DNA of 64,000 bases from an uncultured Bacteroidota bacterium (GTDB lineage Bacteria > Bacteroidota > Bacteroidia > Chitinophagales > Saprospiraceae): positions 1 to 64,000 of the forward strand of contig CACLQQ010000001.1 in NCBI GenBank assembly GCA_902609095.1. Direction: 5' to 3'. The position numbers and the translations under genes were made by a program. The notes beneath the pieces were generated by a model that was not told the origin of the DNA, made no database searches, and saw only the letters and a list, made by a program, of their open reading frames with translations. Position 1 is the stretch's first letter; every line of letters begins with the position of its first letter. Positions 20,362 through 30,916 of the stretch are shown here, one piece after another.

Positions 20362-21387
20362 TTATCTCTTTGTGGCTCCTATTCCGGCAGCTTCAGGAAC
20401 AATCAAAGTACCATTATTTAGAGAGGCTCCTATAGCTGGATCATTATTAATAAGCATATTACCATCAATATCGGCCCAATCCACTAAGTGTGCTATTTGA
20501 GCTGCTGCTGATATGCCGATTGAGCTTTCGGTCATACAACCAAGCATAATTTGAAGATTATGGTCCAGAGCTTTAGCAATCATTTTAAGTGCTTCATTGA
20601 GCCCTGTGCACTTCATCATCTTGATATTAATGGCATCATAGCAATCTATAAGATCATCTATATCAGATAGTCTTTGGCAATCTTCATCGGCCACAATCGG
20701 TATCTCAATTGACTCAGTTAATGCCTTGACCATGTCATATGCTCTAATCTTAAACGGTTGCTCTATCAACTCAACTCCCAATGCTTGTAGGGCCTGACAT
20801 ATTTTGATGGCATCAGTCAGACTGTTCCAGCCTTGGTTGGCATCTATCCAAATCCGTTGCTCAGAATGATCTCGGATCTGCCTAATGATGTCGATATCCG
20901 ACAAGCCAATACCCAACTTGATCTTCAATATAGGATACTCATGATATTCTTCTACCTCTCTGAGCATGCGATCCATGTCACCCAGGCTAATTGTTATTGA
21001 AGACTCAACTCTAGTAGGCTCGTTTAATCCTAAAAAATCCCTAACACTTTGATTTTGTTGCTTTGCTTTGAGGTCATGCAAGGCGATGTCTAATGCAGCT
21101 TTTGAGGCAGTATATCCGATAGCAATACTATCGAGATAAACCATGGCTTCATCAATAGAAGGATATGACAATAGTTGGGCAGCATCAACTTGAGATAAGA
21201 ACCAAATCATATCAGACTGTGTCTCCTCATAATATGGTGGCATGGAAGCTTCACCCAGTCCAATGAGTTCATCAGAAAGTAATTCTACCAGCACTATATC
21301 AGTATGGGATCTCTGTCCATGTGCTGTTCCGAAAGGCTCATCTGTTGTTAATGAATATGGCTCAAACCTCAATTCACTGCGACTCAT
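20362..21387 (-). CDS. dipeptide (L-Ala-D/L-Glu) epimerase, enolase superfamily
   Basis: 'ILKIKLGIG', 'IWIDANQGW', 'ELIEQPF', 'PIVADEDCQ', 'INIKMMKCTGLNEALKM', 'GCMTESSIGISAAA'. Confidence 0.87.
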   Translation of the reverse strand: MSRSELRFEPYSLTTDEPFGTAHGQRSHTDIVLVELLSDELIGLGEASMPPYYEETQSDMIWFLSQVDAAQLLSYPSIDEAMVYLDSIAIGYTASKAALDIALHDLKAKQQNQSVRDFLGLNEPTRVESSITISLGDMDRMLREVEEYHEYPILKIKLGIGLSDIDIIRQIRDHSEQRIWIDANQGWNSLTDAIKICQALQALGVELIEQPFKIRAYDMVKALTESIEIPIVADEDCQRLSDIDDLIDCYDAINIKMMKCTGLNEALKMIAKALDHNLQIMLGCMTESSIGISAAAQIAHLVDWADIDGNMLINNDPAIGASLNNGTLIVPEAAGIGATKR

Positions 21388-21430
21388 ATGTTGAAATTAC
21401 TGAATTAAGTATAAAAGCAATCCAACCATC

Positions 21431-21901
21431 ATGGATTATGCTGGTTATACCTCCATGAATATTAGACTTACAACTGCGGTTGATGGATATTATCTCGATG
21501 TAATGGAACAATTTGATCGAGATCTCTTTGAAGCACTCAAGCCAACTGTGGGAATGAAGGTTAGAGAGTTTACGGGATCTAAACAAGGGGATAAAGTCAT
21601 ATTAGACCTTACAATTCCCACTAAGTCTACCTGGCAATCGGATATAGTTGAACACGGTAAAGATGGAAAGCGAGCTTGGTTCGTAGATATTGGAAACATA
21701 CTACCTTGGCCCTTGAAATCTTGGCGACATGAGCATATCATAAAGTATATCGATAAGGAAAATTGCTTGATTATAGATGATATGACCTACGAGTGTTCTA
21801 ATTCCTTTTTAACCACTTTCATTAGGCCATTTCTTTTTGGAGCTTTTTATACGCGTAAACGAATATATAAGCAGTATTTTTCTAAAAATAAAGGCAGTTA
21901 G
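21431..21901 (+). CDS. SRPBCC-like protein
   Basis: ~150 aa ORF; 'VEHGKDGKRAWFVDIGNILPWPLKSWRHEHII' ligand-binding-like; start uncertain (MNIRLTT alternative). Confidence 0.5.
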   Translation: MDYAGYTSMNIRLTTAVDGYYLDVMEQFDRDLFEALKPTVGMKVREFTGSKQGDKVILDLTIPTKSTWQSDIVEHGKDGKRAWFVDIGNILPWPLKSWRHEHIIKYIDKENCLIIDDMTYECSNSFLTTFIRPFLFGAFYTRKRIYKQYFSKNKGS

Positions 21902-21904
21902 CAA

Positions 21905-23131
21905 ATGCGAACAACGATAAGTATAGTTGGTGGAGGTATCAGTGGAATTATAGCAGCAATTGAGCTTGAAAAAGCGGGTTTTGCTCCATCCATCTACGAA
22001 GCCAATGATTCATTGGGAGGCAGAGTCCGATCTGAAATCATCGATGGCTATGCCTATGATCATGGATTCCAAGTCTTGCTTACGGCATATCCAGAGGCTC
22101 AGAGATATCTCAATTATGATCAGTTGGATTTACAATATTTTTTATCTGGGTCCAGAGTTAGTTACGGAGACAAGACGGTAAGAATTGGTGATCCCTTGAG
22201 TTCTTCTACATTTTGGTTAGATGCATTAGACCCAACCTTGTCAATGTTAACTGACAAAATAAAAACCCTCCGATTATCCCTTAAGCTGAAGAAAAAGGAA
22301 TTATTAAAAATTTTTGATGAACCCGAAGTCAGTACATATACTTATCTCCGTAAACAGGGATTTTCTGAGCGAGTAATTGAACGATTTTACAAGCCATTTT
22401 TTGGAGGAATTTTTTTAGATCCAGAACTTATGACATCATCCAGATTATTCGAATATTTATTCAAAATGTTTGGCAAAGGATACAGCGTGATCCCAAAAGG
22501 TGGGATGCAAAAAATCACTGATCAGTTAGTAGGCAAGTTGAGTAAGACACAGATTCATCTAAGTTCAAGAGTATCTCAAGTGGAGTCTCAAAAGATAAAA
22601 TTACAAGATGGTTCAGAAACCAAATGTGATCATATAATTATAGCCACAGATGCATCGAAGATCTTAAATACGGTGAATCCAACTAAGTGGAAGAAGTCGA
22701 TAAATTTTTATTTCGAGCTCGACAATGCAGACTACCGCGAGAAAATAATAACGCTATCCGCTCAACCTGATAGATATGTCAACAATTACTACTACCCTAC
22801 CAACCTAATGTCTCACCCACATGGTAAAACCATACTATCAGCTACAGTTATCGACGATAGAGGAAAGAATGAGGAAGAACTAGTAGATATAGTTAAAAAC
22901 GAACTTAAAGCGATGGGAGTGAAAGGTACACTTAGGTTAGTCACCACCTATGACATTCCGTATTCACTCCCAGACATAGAGCATGTTTCACATACGCTCA
23001 CTCCAGAAAAAATTGAGCTTATGTCAGGAGTATATACTTGTGGAGATCACTTACTCATGGGTAGTTTAAATGCAGCGATGTACTCTGGCAGGTATGTTGC
23101 TGAGTTCATAATCAATCATAGAAATAATTAG
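21905..23131 (+). CDS. FAD-dependent amine oxidase / phytoene desaturase-like oxidoreductase
   Basis: 'ISIVGGGISGIIAAIELEKAGFAPSIYEANDSLGGRVRSE' dinucleotide-binding motif; C-term 'YTCGDHLLMGSLNAAMYSGRYVAE'. Confidence 0.85.
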   Translation: MRTTISIVGGGISGIIAAIELEKAGFAPSIYEANDSLGGRVRSEIIDGYAYDHGFQVLLTAYPEAQRYLNYDQLDLQYFLSGSRVSYGDKTVRIGDPLSSSTFWLDALDPTLSMLTDKIKTLRLSLKLKKKELLKIFDEPEVSTYTYLRKQGFSERVIERFYKPFFGGIFLDPELMTSSRLFEYLFKMFGKGYSVIPKGGMQKITDQLVGKLSKTQIHLSSRVSQVESQKIKLQDGSETKCDHIIIATDASKILNTVNPTKWKKSINFYFELDNADYREKIITLSAQPDRYVNNYYYPTNLMSHPHGKTILSATVIDDRGKNEEELVDIVKNELKAMGVKGTLRLVTTYDIPYSLPDIEHVSHTLTPEKIELMSGVYTCGDHLLMGSLNAAMYSGRYVAEFIINHRNN

Positions 23132-23134
23132 AAA

Positions 23135-23419
23135 ATGGCTTATTATAATTTAGTCTATCATCTCGCACCAGATTATCTTATAAGGAGAAAGCCTATAAGA
23201 GCACAACACTTTGACCACCTCAAACCATATTTTGATCGAGGAGAGTTGATTATGGGCGGTGCTCATGAGGATATTGACAAAGGGGCAATAATCATTTTCA
23301 AAGTTGATGATGAACAAGCCATTAAGGAGTTTGTCGATCATGATCCGTATGTCTTAGAAGGTGTAGTCACAAGTTATGAGATTCACAAGTGGAATGTGGC
23401 TATTGGAAATGTGAAATAG
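23135..23419 (+). CDS. YciI-like protein
   Basis: 'RAQHFDHLKPYFDRGELIMGGAHED...FKVDDEQAIKEFVDHDPYVLEGVVTSYEIHKWNV'. Confidence 0.8.
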   Translation: MAYYNLVYHLAPDYLIRRKPIRAQHFDHLKPYFDRGELIMGGAHEDIDKGAIIIFKVDDEQAIKEFVDHDPYVLEGVVTSYEIHKWNVAIGNVK

Positions 23420-23420
23420 G

Positions 23421-24134
23421 TTAAAAACTATAATACCAATTAAAGGCTAAGTAGTAGCTCTGCTCTAAAGTAGCATTGAAGAGTCCACCAACTCTATAGT
23501 CCAAGCCTAACTCAATTTTGCTGTGATCTGATAAAACATAACCTAACGTAGGCAATAGCCTAAACTCTCCTTCATAATCATCCGATCTGAATATATTTAA
23601 CCATTCGGAAGAAAGTTTTAAGTAGGTTTCTCCACTATCCAATACATCACCATTGAGAGCTTTGGATATGCTTGCTCTATATCTCATCCTATAAGTTTCA
23701 GAGGTTCCTGAAAATGTTTGGTCTAAAACAAAACGATGGGATAGTTTCAGCTTCGTCAAGGAATTAAAAATAAATTGCTGAGTAATCCGGTGTTGCCAAT
23801 CACCATTGTGGAATCTAAATAATAAGCCTAATCCAATTCTATTTTTAAGTCCTACATTCCTAACAAAGGTCGCCCCATAATCCATTAATTCATGATCATA
23901 AGAATTGTTAGTTGATCCGTCTGAAAAACCTTGTTTATAAGAATCTCTACGTTCTATTTTGAAATTCAAATTATAGTCTTCACTAAGCTTTGTACTTAGA
24001 TTAATCTTTGGTAATAAACCAATCTCATAAGAATCTTGGCTTTGAAGTAACACAGGCATTCCCAATGCACAGAATACCAATATGATAGTATATTTAGAAT
24101 TCGAGATAATCATTATTTCTAAAAATGACCTCAT
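23421..24134 (-). CDS. DUF2490 domain outer-membrane-like protein
   Basis: Signal peptide; aromatic C-terminal beta-barrel pattern '...YYLAFNWYYSF'. Confidence 0.65.
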   Translation of the reverse strand: MRSFLEIMIISNSKYTIILVFCALGMPVLLQSQDSYEIGLLPKINLSTKLSEDYNLNFKIERRDSYKQGFSDGSTNNSYDHELMDYGATFVRNVGLKNRIGLGLLFRFHNGDWQHRITQQFIFNSLTKLKLSHRFVLDQTFSGTSETYRMRYRASISKALNGDVLDSGETYLKLSSEWLNIFRSDDYEGEFRLLPTLGYVLSDHSKIELGLDYRVGGLFNATLEQSYYLAFNWYYSF

Positions 24135-24669
24135 CTATATGCTCGATAAAGCCTTCTGAGGTAAAAAGAACTTCATACAATTTCATTCGCTTATTCTTTT
24201 TTCCCTTAATCTCAGTTTCATATCGAACGGTATATGAGCTATGTTCATCAGTAGTGCCCAAAAAAGTTTCAAATGAATTGATATTACCTGAATACTGCTT
24301 TTGAACTCGAAGGATACTCGACTTCGCAAACTCTCCTTTAAGATTCTCTTTCATCTTTAGGATAACCCTTTCTGCTAAATTATTCAGAGGGATTTCAACT
24401 TCTATATCTTGGAGATATCCCAGAGTATCGAACTCTACACTGTACTGATGAGCCTTGTAAGAAAACTTGGCTTCAACAGAATTTCCTTTAAGATTTTCTT
24501 CGTAGAACCAATTGATCTTAGAGTCCAGTTCTACGGACTCGATAAAGTCTAATGCACGATTTGGAACTTCACTCCTATATACATCAGACTCCTTTTCATA
24601 CTTCTTTTGACCCATAGTCATCCCATAAACACCAAAGCAAATAATGAATACTAAGAAATACCTAAGCAT
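24094..24669 (-). CDS. hypothetical secreted protein overlapping the DUF2490 gene
   Basis: 191 aa ORF with signal peptide; 41 bp overlap with next gene suggests translational coupling. Confidence 0.6.
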   Translation of the reverse strand: MLRYFLVFIICFGVYGMTMGQKKYEKESDVYRSEVPNRALDFIESVELDSKINWFYEENLKGNSVEAKFSYKAHQYSVEFDTLGYLQDIEVEIPLNNLAERVILKMKENLKGEFAKSSILRVQKQYSGNINSFETFLGTTDEHSSYTVRYETEIKGKKNKRMKLYEVLFTSEGFIEHIDEVIFRNNDYLEF

Positions 24670-24730
24670 ACTGTACGACTTATAGATTAAGACTCATATC
24701 CATTCAACAAGTTTTCTGGCCTATAAAGTT

Positions 24731-26635
24731 CTACCAAATCGTATGATGTTCAGGACCATCAGGATCATCAACTCGCTTATATGTATGTGCTCCAAAGTAA
24801 TCTCGCTGGGCTTGAATCATATTGGCGCTACTCTGGGCTTGTGTATAAGTATTGAGATAATCGCTCGCCGCAGATAGACATGGTATCGAACAGTAAGACT
24901 GATGTCCTAAAGCTACAATATTGGCCAATGCTGATCTATTTGCCTTAACTGCACGAATCATATCAGAGTGCTGTAGAATCCTCTGTGTATCAGATAATAC
25001 TGAGATTAACGTCTTCATGAGTTTAGAGCGAATAATACACCCATTAGTCCAAATACGAGCAATTTCAGAAAAATTCAATTTCCAGTCATAAGACTCGGAA
25101 GCTGCATCAATTAAATGTAAACCTTGGTGATGGTTTGCTATTCTGGCTGCCCTATAAGCTCCTTCTAACTGCTCTATATCAATAGCACCACTCTTAACTG
25201 CTCCGCCGTACAGTTGAGATGAAGCCGTACGCTCTGACTTATGTGCAGATGTATACCTGGCGAATAATGCTGCTGTTATCAGAGTGATAGGCACTCCTAA
25301 TTCAGCAGCGGCAATTGTTGTCCAGCTTCCTGTTCCTTTATTACCAGCCTTATCCAATATCATATCAAAGATATATTGATCTCCTTCTTTTTTACGAAGT
25401 ATGTCCCGACTGATTTCAAGCAAGTAACTACCTAAGTCTTTCAGACACCATGAATCAAACAGGTCCGCAATCTTTTCATGATTCATACCCCCAACAAATC
25501 TCAACAAGCTGTAACACTCTGCTATCAATTGCATCTCAGCATATTCGATACCATTGTGAACCATTTTAACAAAATGTCCAGCACCGCCCTCCCCAACATG
25601 AGCACAACATCCAACTCCATTATCATCTCTTGCGGCAATTGCCTCTAAGAAAGGAGCAACAGTTTGATAGGCCTGCTGTGACCCACCAGGCATGATAGAA
25701 GGTCCCTTCAGAGCTCCCTCCTCGCCTCCCGAGACTCCAGTTCCGATGAAATCGATGCTATGTTCTTCCAGATATTTAGCCCTAAGATCAGTTTCTTTAT
25801 AGTGACTGTTTCCCCCATCTATGATCACATCTCCTTTATCTAATAGAGGTATTAACAGGTCGATTACCATATCCACTGGCTTACCCGCATTAACCATTAA
25901 CATAACAGTTCGAGGCTGAGCAATAGACTTTACGAATTGCTGTAGATCATCAAATCCCTGAGCATCCGATAGTTCTTCGTGCTCACTTATGAAGTTTAAT
26001 GCTACATCTACTTCTTTGACATCGATATGTCGATTATATAGGGATAGCCTAAAACCATTATTAGCTAAGTTCCTACTTAAGCTTTTACCCATTACTCCTA
26101 ATCCAATAAGTCCAAATTCTGATGACATGTGATTTAATTGACTTAATATTTCTTGTAATATAATTTCCGGCGGATTCTTAATATCCACATGAATGGCTCC
26201 TCTGGGATACTCCCATGTATCTAATTGAGATTGTAAGAGCTCAGGTGGCATGAAGTGGTTCTCACGAGCCTGTATACGTCGTAAGAATAATTCAAAGCTA
26301 CCCTCTAAACTGACACAAATCATAACTGTGATCTGCTCCGATAATACTTGACGGTATGATCTTTTTAGCGCTGAACATGCTACGACACAACCTTGTTTTT
26401 CTTGCTCTAATCGACAATGCTCATTAATCGCTCTTAACCAAGGTAATCTGTCCAAATCATTTAGGGCTTCTCCAGCAGACATCTTATCGATATTGGCTTG
26501 TGGGTGAAAATCATCCCCATCAAAAAATGGGATGGACAGTTCATCAGATAATAGCTTGCTAATCGTGGATTTACCACAACCAGATACACCCATGACTATG
26601 ATGATTTTTTTCACAAATGACGACATTGACAACAA
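24731..26635 (-). CDS. bifunctional gluconokinase / 6-phosphogluconate dehydrogenase fusion
   Basis: N-term 'IIIVMGVSGCGKSTISKLLSDEL...FFDGDDFHPQANIDKMSAGEALNDLDRLPWL' (GntK); then 'EFGLIGLGVMGKSLSRNLANNGF...GTGVSGGEEGALKGPSIMPGG' (Gnd). Confidence 0.93.
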   Translation of the reverse strand: MLSMSSFVKKIIIVMGVSGCGKSTISKLLSDELSIPFFDGDDFHPQANIDKMSAGEALNDLDRLPWLRAINEHCRLEQEKQGCVVACSALKRSYRQVLSEQITVMICVSLEGSFELFLRRIQARENHFMPPELLQSQLDTWEYPRGAIHVDIKNPPEIILQEILSQLNHMSSEFGLIGLGVMGKSLSRNLANNGFRLSLYNRHIDVKEVDVALNFISEHEELSDAQGFDDLQQFVKSIAQPRTVMLMVNAGKPVDMVIDLLIPLLDKGDVIIDGGNSHYKETDLRAKYLEEHSIDFIGTGVSGGEEGALKGPSIMPGGSQQAYQTVAPFLEAIAARDDNGVGCCAHVGEGGAGHFVKMVHNGIEYAEMQLIAECYSLLRFVGGMNHEKIADLFDSWCLKDLGSYLLEISRDILRKKEGDQYIFDMILDKAGNKGTGSWTTIAAAELGVPITLITAALFARYTSAHKSERTASSQLYGGAVKSGAIDIEQLEGAYRAARIANHHQGLHLIDAASESYDWKLNFSEIARIWTNGCIIRSKLMKTLISVLSDTQRILQHSDMIRAVKANRSALANIVALGHQSYCSIPCLSAASDYLNTYTQAQSSANMIQAQRDYFGAHTYKRVDDPDGPEHHTIW

Positions 26636-26754
26636 ATAAAATTAACAGATCATTCTGTAAATCAAACTGATTATTATCTCAGCGGAACTATCTGACGTGT
26701 TTAAGAAGAAGAGACAACTGCTGGTACAAGATTCTAAATGAATACTTAGAGAAT

Positions 26755-26762
26755 TATCTTTG
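26755..26762 (+). promoter_or_regulatory. candidate Bacteroidota -7 box TATCTTTG upstream of gldA
   Basis: Exact TAnnTTTG match 85 bp upstream of the gldA ATG; no clear -33 box. Confidence 0.35.
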
Positions 26763-26847
26763 TAAAATTTTAACATTAATTTATTTCTCTAATTGCGGAA
26801 CACTTCTTTTACTTTGCATTTATTTTTTTAATATCAAGTCGTATTTT

Positions 26848-27765
26848 ATGAATATTGAAGTTAAAAATCTAGCAAAGACTTATGGCCCACAAAAAGCCGT
26901 AGATGATATCAGCTTCTCTGTAAAAACGGGAGAGATTTTGGGTTTCTTAGGCCCCAATGGTGCTGGCAAAACCACCACCATGAAGATTATCACTAACTTT
27001 ATTGATAAGGACAACGGTGACGTCCAGATTCAGGGAGATAGTGTTTCCACTGGCAATTTCAAAAAGAATATTGGATATCTTCCAGAGCATAACCCATTAT
27101 ATGAAGATATGCCAGTTATGGATTATCTCCAGTACTGTGCTGAACTACAGGGAGTAGCTAAGTCTAAAGTTGATCAGCGCATCAGAGAAATGATCAAATT
27201 ATGTGGTCTCAATGCCGAAAAGCACAAAAAGATAGGTGAGCTCTCTAAAGGATACCGTCAAAGAGTTGGCTTGGCTCAGGCCATGATTCATGATCCAGAG
27301 ATTTTGATATTAGATGAACCTACAACTGGACTCGACCCTAATCAAATTGTTGAAATCAGAGAACTCATCAAAAGGATCGGTAGGTCCAAAACCGTGATCT
27401 TAAGTACACATATTCTTCCCGAAGTAGAAGCGACCTGTGATAGAATTCTAATCATAAATAAAGGTAAGATCGTGGCAGATGGCACAGCAGATACTCTGCG
27501 AAAACAAGCGAGCAGCAATGTCATCACCAGACTACAGATTTCAGGAGCAGCGCTTAACGATATAAGAAATAAGCTGGGACTAATACCTGGTGTCAAAAGT
27601 GCTCAGATTATGGACCTTGATAGTAATAGAATAGAGATTGAATCAGATCACAATATCGCGGAAGTCATTTTTAGGACGATCGTAAAAAGCAATTGGGTAA
27701 TTACTGAGATGATACCTGTCGAGACAAAGCTTGAAGATATTTTTAGAGACTTAACCCTTAATTAA
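26848..27765 (+). CDS. gldA: gliding motility ABC transporter ATP-binding protein
   Basis: 'LGFLGPNGAGKTTTMKIITNFI', 'LSKGYRQRVGLAQAMIHDPEILILDEPTTGLDPNQI'; followed by gldF/gldG. Confidence 0.9.
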   Translation: MNIEVKNLAKTYGPQKAVDDISFSVKTGEILGFLGPNGAGKTTTMKIITNFIDKDNGDVQIQGDSVSTGNFKKNIGYLPEHNPLYEDMPVMDYLQYCAELQGVAKSKVDQRIREMIKLCGLNAEKHKKIGELSKGYRQRVGLAQAMIHDPEILILDEPTTGLDPNQIVEIRELIKRIGRSKTVILSTHILPEVEATCDRILIINKGKIVADGTADTLRKQASSNVITRLQISGAALNDIRNKLGLIPGVKSAQIMDLDSNRIEIESDHNIAEVIFRTIVKSNWVITEMIPVETKLEDIFRDLTLN

Positions 27766-27771
27766 TCAATC

Positions 27772-28491
27772 ATGAATCAGAGTTGGACCATAGCAAAGAA
27801 AGAGCTTCGCTCATACTTTGACTCATTAGTAGCATATTTACTAATCATTATTTTCTTAGCTTTTACAGGCTTCTTCACATGGATAAGTGGTAATGGAGAT
27901 ATTTTCTTTAGAAAACAAGCCGACTTAAATGTTTTCTTCCAGACTGCCATGTGGACCTTATTCTTCTTCATCCCTGCTATAACTATGAAGATGATTGCAG
28001 AGGAGAAGAAATCAGGAACAATAGAACTTCTGTTAACTAAAAATATAAATACCCTAAACCTGATTATAGGTAAGTTTCTTGCGGCATTTTTATTAGTCTG
28101 CATCGCCTTAGGTTTTACTGTTGTATACTATATAACCGTTAGTCGATTAGGTAATTTTGACCATGGAGCTACTTTATGTGGATACCTAGGACTCTTGCTC
28201 ATGAGTGCAGCTTTTATCGGGATTGGTTTGTTCGCCAGCTCACTAACTAACAATCAGATTGTAGCATTTCTGGTCGCCTTAATAATAGGTGTTATCTTCA
28301 TGTTTGTTTTTGACATATTAGCAGGTGTGCAAGGTGGATGGCTGGGAGAATTGTTTTATACTCTTAGCATCAACGAACACTTCAGTTCTATATCACGAGG
28401 TGTGATAGACACTAAAGACATTATCTATTTCTGTTCACTCACATTCTTAGGCATTACCTTGTCTGAGTATATGATATCTAAAAGAGGTTAA
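27772..28491 (+). CDS. gldF: gliding motility ABC-2 permease
   Basis: 'KKELRSYFDSLVAYLLIIIFLAFTGFFTW', 'EEKKSGTIELLLT' typical of GldF. Confidence 0.88.
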   Translation: MNQSWTIAKKELRSYFDSLVAYLLIIIFLAFTGFFTWISGNGDIFFRKQADLNVFFQTAMWTLFFFIPAITMKMIAEEKKSGTIELLLTKNINTLNLIIGKFLAAFLLVCIALGFTVVYYITVSRLGNFDHGATLCGYLGLLLMSAAFIGIGLFASSLTNNQIVAFLVALIIGVIFMFVFDILAGVQGGWLGELFYTLSINEHFSSISRGVIDTKDIIYFCSLTFLGITLSEYMISKRG

Positions 28492-28493
28492 TA

Positions 28494-29987
28494 ATGAAGA
28501 GTATAACGAGAATATTACTGATTGCTGGAATTCTATTATTCCTGAATCTTTTATCAAGAGAATTCTTCTTTAGAATCGACGCTACTAAGGATAAGCAATA
28601 CACCCTTAGCAATGCGACTAAGAACATTTTAAAAAATCTCGAAGAACCCATATCCATAACGGCATACTTTACCGAGGATCTTCCAGCTCAGTATGCTAAA
28701 AACTATACAGATCTAAGAGACTTACTCATAGAATACAATACCCGATCAAAGGGCATGGTGGACTATGAATTCTTAGATCCCAATAGCGACCCTGAGTTAG
28801 AGCAAGAGGCTGCTCAAAATGGAATCTCTCCATTGCTGATCAACGTCCGAGAAAAAGATGAAGTAGCTCAAAAGAAGGCTTTTATGGGAGCCATCGTTAG
28901 TTCTGGTGAGCAAACTGATGTAATCAATTACTTTCCTCCTGGTGGTGCTGTAGAATATCAACTCACTACAGCAATGAAAAAAGTAGTTGCCATCGAAAAA
29001 CCAACTGCAGCTATAGCTCAAGGATATGGCTGTTCGCCCTACCAAAACTTGCAGGACCTCACTCGCTCACTCGGCATACTGTATAACGTGACACCTGTGA
29101 ATCTGAATCCTGATGAGATTATCAATCCCACTATTCAGTGTGTCATCATCATAAATCCTACAGATACGATTCCGAGCGAGGTATTCAGTCGACTGGATGA
29201 ATATATGAGTACAGGGGGCAACGTAGCAGTAGCTTACAATAATGTTACTGGAGACTTCCAATCTATGCAAGGTAGTGAAGTTCATACAGGCATATCACCA
29301 TGGTTGGAAAGTAAAGGTCTAACTGTAAATAAGGACTTTGTAATTGATGCCAGTGCTGCAAGCGTAACAGTGCAACAACGACAGGGATTTTTTACCGTGA
29401 ACTCACAGGTAGAATTTCCTTACTTCCCCATGGTTAAAAACTTTGGTGACCACCCTATCACTAAGGGTATAGAGCAAGTAGCTTTTCAGATGGCCAGTTC
29501 GATGAGTTTCAATAATGATGGCAACTATGACTTCACTCCGATTGTTTCGACATCGAATAAGTCAGGAGTTCGACCTGCACCGATATTCTTTAATATAGAG
29601 CAGCAATGGCGCCAGACAGATTTCTCTAATGGCAGTCAAACCATCGGAGGTATACTTACTGATCTCAACAATGATATCGCAGGTAAAACGGTAGTATTCT
29701 CAGATGCGGACTTTATATTAGGAGCACAGTCAAGAGGCCAAACTCCTGACAATATCAGTCTATTTTCTAATGCAGTAGACTTCTTATCGGATGATACTGG
29801 TCTGATTGACATAAGAACTAAAGGGGTTGCCTCCAGACCTATCAAAGAGATGGAGGAGTCTGAAATCACAACTATTAAATGGCTTAACTTTTTACTTCCC
29901 ATCTTACTTGTTATCATAGTTGGAATCATCCGATATCAGCGCAACCAAAGACAACGCCTGAAGAGAATGGCACAAAACTTTAGTTAA
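28494..29987 (+). CDS. gldG: gliding motility-associated ABC transporter substrate-binding protein
   Basis: 'REFFFRIDATKDKQYTLSNATKNILKNLEEPISITAYFTEDLPAQY' and C-terminal TM with RYQRN tail. Confidence 0.88.
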   Translation: MKSITRILLIAGILLFLNLLSREFFFRIDATKDKQYTLSNATKNILKNLEEPISITAYFTEDLPAQYAKNYTDLRDLLIEYNTRSKGMVDYEFLDPNSDPELEQEAAQNGISPLLINVREKDEVAQKKAFMGAIVSSGEQTDVINYFPPGGAVEYQLTTAMKKVVAIEKPTAAIAQGYGCSPYQNLQDLTRSLGILYNVTPVNLNPDEIINPTIQCVIIINPTDTIPSEVFSRLDEYMSTGGNVAVAYNNVTGDFQSMQGSEVHTGISPWLESKGLTVNKDFVIDASAASVTVQQRQGFFTVNSQVEFPYFPMVKNFGDHPITKGIEQVAFQMASSMSFNNDGNYDFTPIVSTSNKSGVRPAPIFFNIEQQWRQTDFSNGSQTIGGILTDLNNDIAGKTVVFSDADFILGAQSRGQTPDNISLFSNAVDFLSDDTGLIDIRTKGVASRPIKEMEESEITTIKWLNFLLPILLVIIVGIIRYQRNQRQRLKRMAQNFS

Positions 29988-30004
29988 TCGATAATTAGCA
30001 TGAC

Positions 30005-30916
30005 ATGAGCAATAAAGTATTAGCAATCATATTTGGATTATTAGTTGTCGCATTCCTTTTGTCTAAGATGCTTGGAGGAAATAAAAGTCGCAGCTTTGAC
30101 CCACAGATTTTACAAATCAATAGTGAGGATATCACAGAACTGATTATTACGGCGCCAGGAGCAGACCCAACTACAGTTTTGAAAGAACAAGGTCAATGGA
30201 TGGTAAGCAATGGTACCAACTCATATAAGGCCAACGAAGCGGTAGTAAGTTCAATGATCCGAGCAATGAGCTCTATAGAAGCAGATAAAATAATCAGCAG
30301 ATCGCCAGAAAACGGCGTAAAATATGGTACCGACGAGGACTCTGGCACCAAAATAACTGCCAAGTCAGATGCTAAGACTTTAGCTGAAATAATAGTTGGT
30401 CGATTTAGCTTCAATCAACAAAATCGACAACCAATATCATTTGTGCGTATGAGCAATGAGGATAAAACATATTTAATAGGATCATTCATAGCCTCGTCAC
30501 TCAAAAAAGACTTTAACGGGTTACGAGATAAGTCTCTTTTATCTTTAACTCCATCAGAAATTAACTCCATCCAGTATAAGTCAGATTCTCAAGTATTATC
30601 CCTGGATTTAGGTATGGATAATAAATGGATCACGAGGAATGAATCTATTGTCGATAGCGCTGCTGTTTCCCAATTTCTAAATACCCTTAGTAATAAAAGT
30701 GGTGTAAAGTTTAATGATGTAAATATTTCTTCAGGCTCAGGTGAATCGATAACTTTCAGTAGTCAAGAATCATCCATCCAAGTATTTGCGATAATGACTG
30801 GTGAGGAAAAATATTTGATATACTCGGATCAGTATCCTGATAATATTTTTGAAAGTACAGAAAGTGGCATCTATCAACAGATATTTAGGAGATTCAAAGA
30901 CTTAGCAAATCTATAA
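30005..30916 (+). CDS. DUF4340 domain protein
   Basis: N-terminal TM; 'LKEQGQWMVSNGTNSYKANEAVVSSMI'; directly downstream of gldG. Confidence 0.7.
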   Translation: MSNKVLAIIFGLLVVAFLLSKMLGGNKSRSFDPQILQINSEDITELIITAPGADPTTVLKEQGQWMVSNGTNSYKANEAVVSSMIRAMSSIEADKIISRSPENGVKYGTDEDSGTKITAKSDAKTLAEIIVGRFSFNQQNRQPISFVRMSNEDKTYLIGSFIASSLKKDFNGLRDKSLLSLTPSEINSIQYKSDSQVLSLDLGMDNKWITRNESIVDSAAVSQFLNTLSNKSGVKFNDVNISSGSGESITFSSQESSIQVFAIMTGEEKYLIYSDQYPDNIFESTESGIYQQIFRRFKDLANL

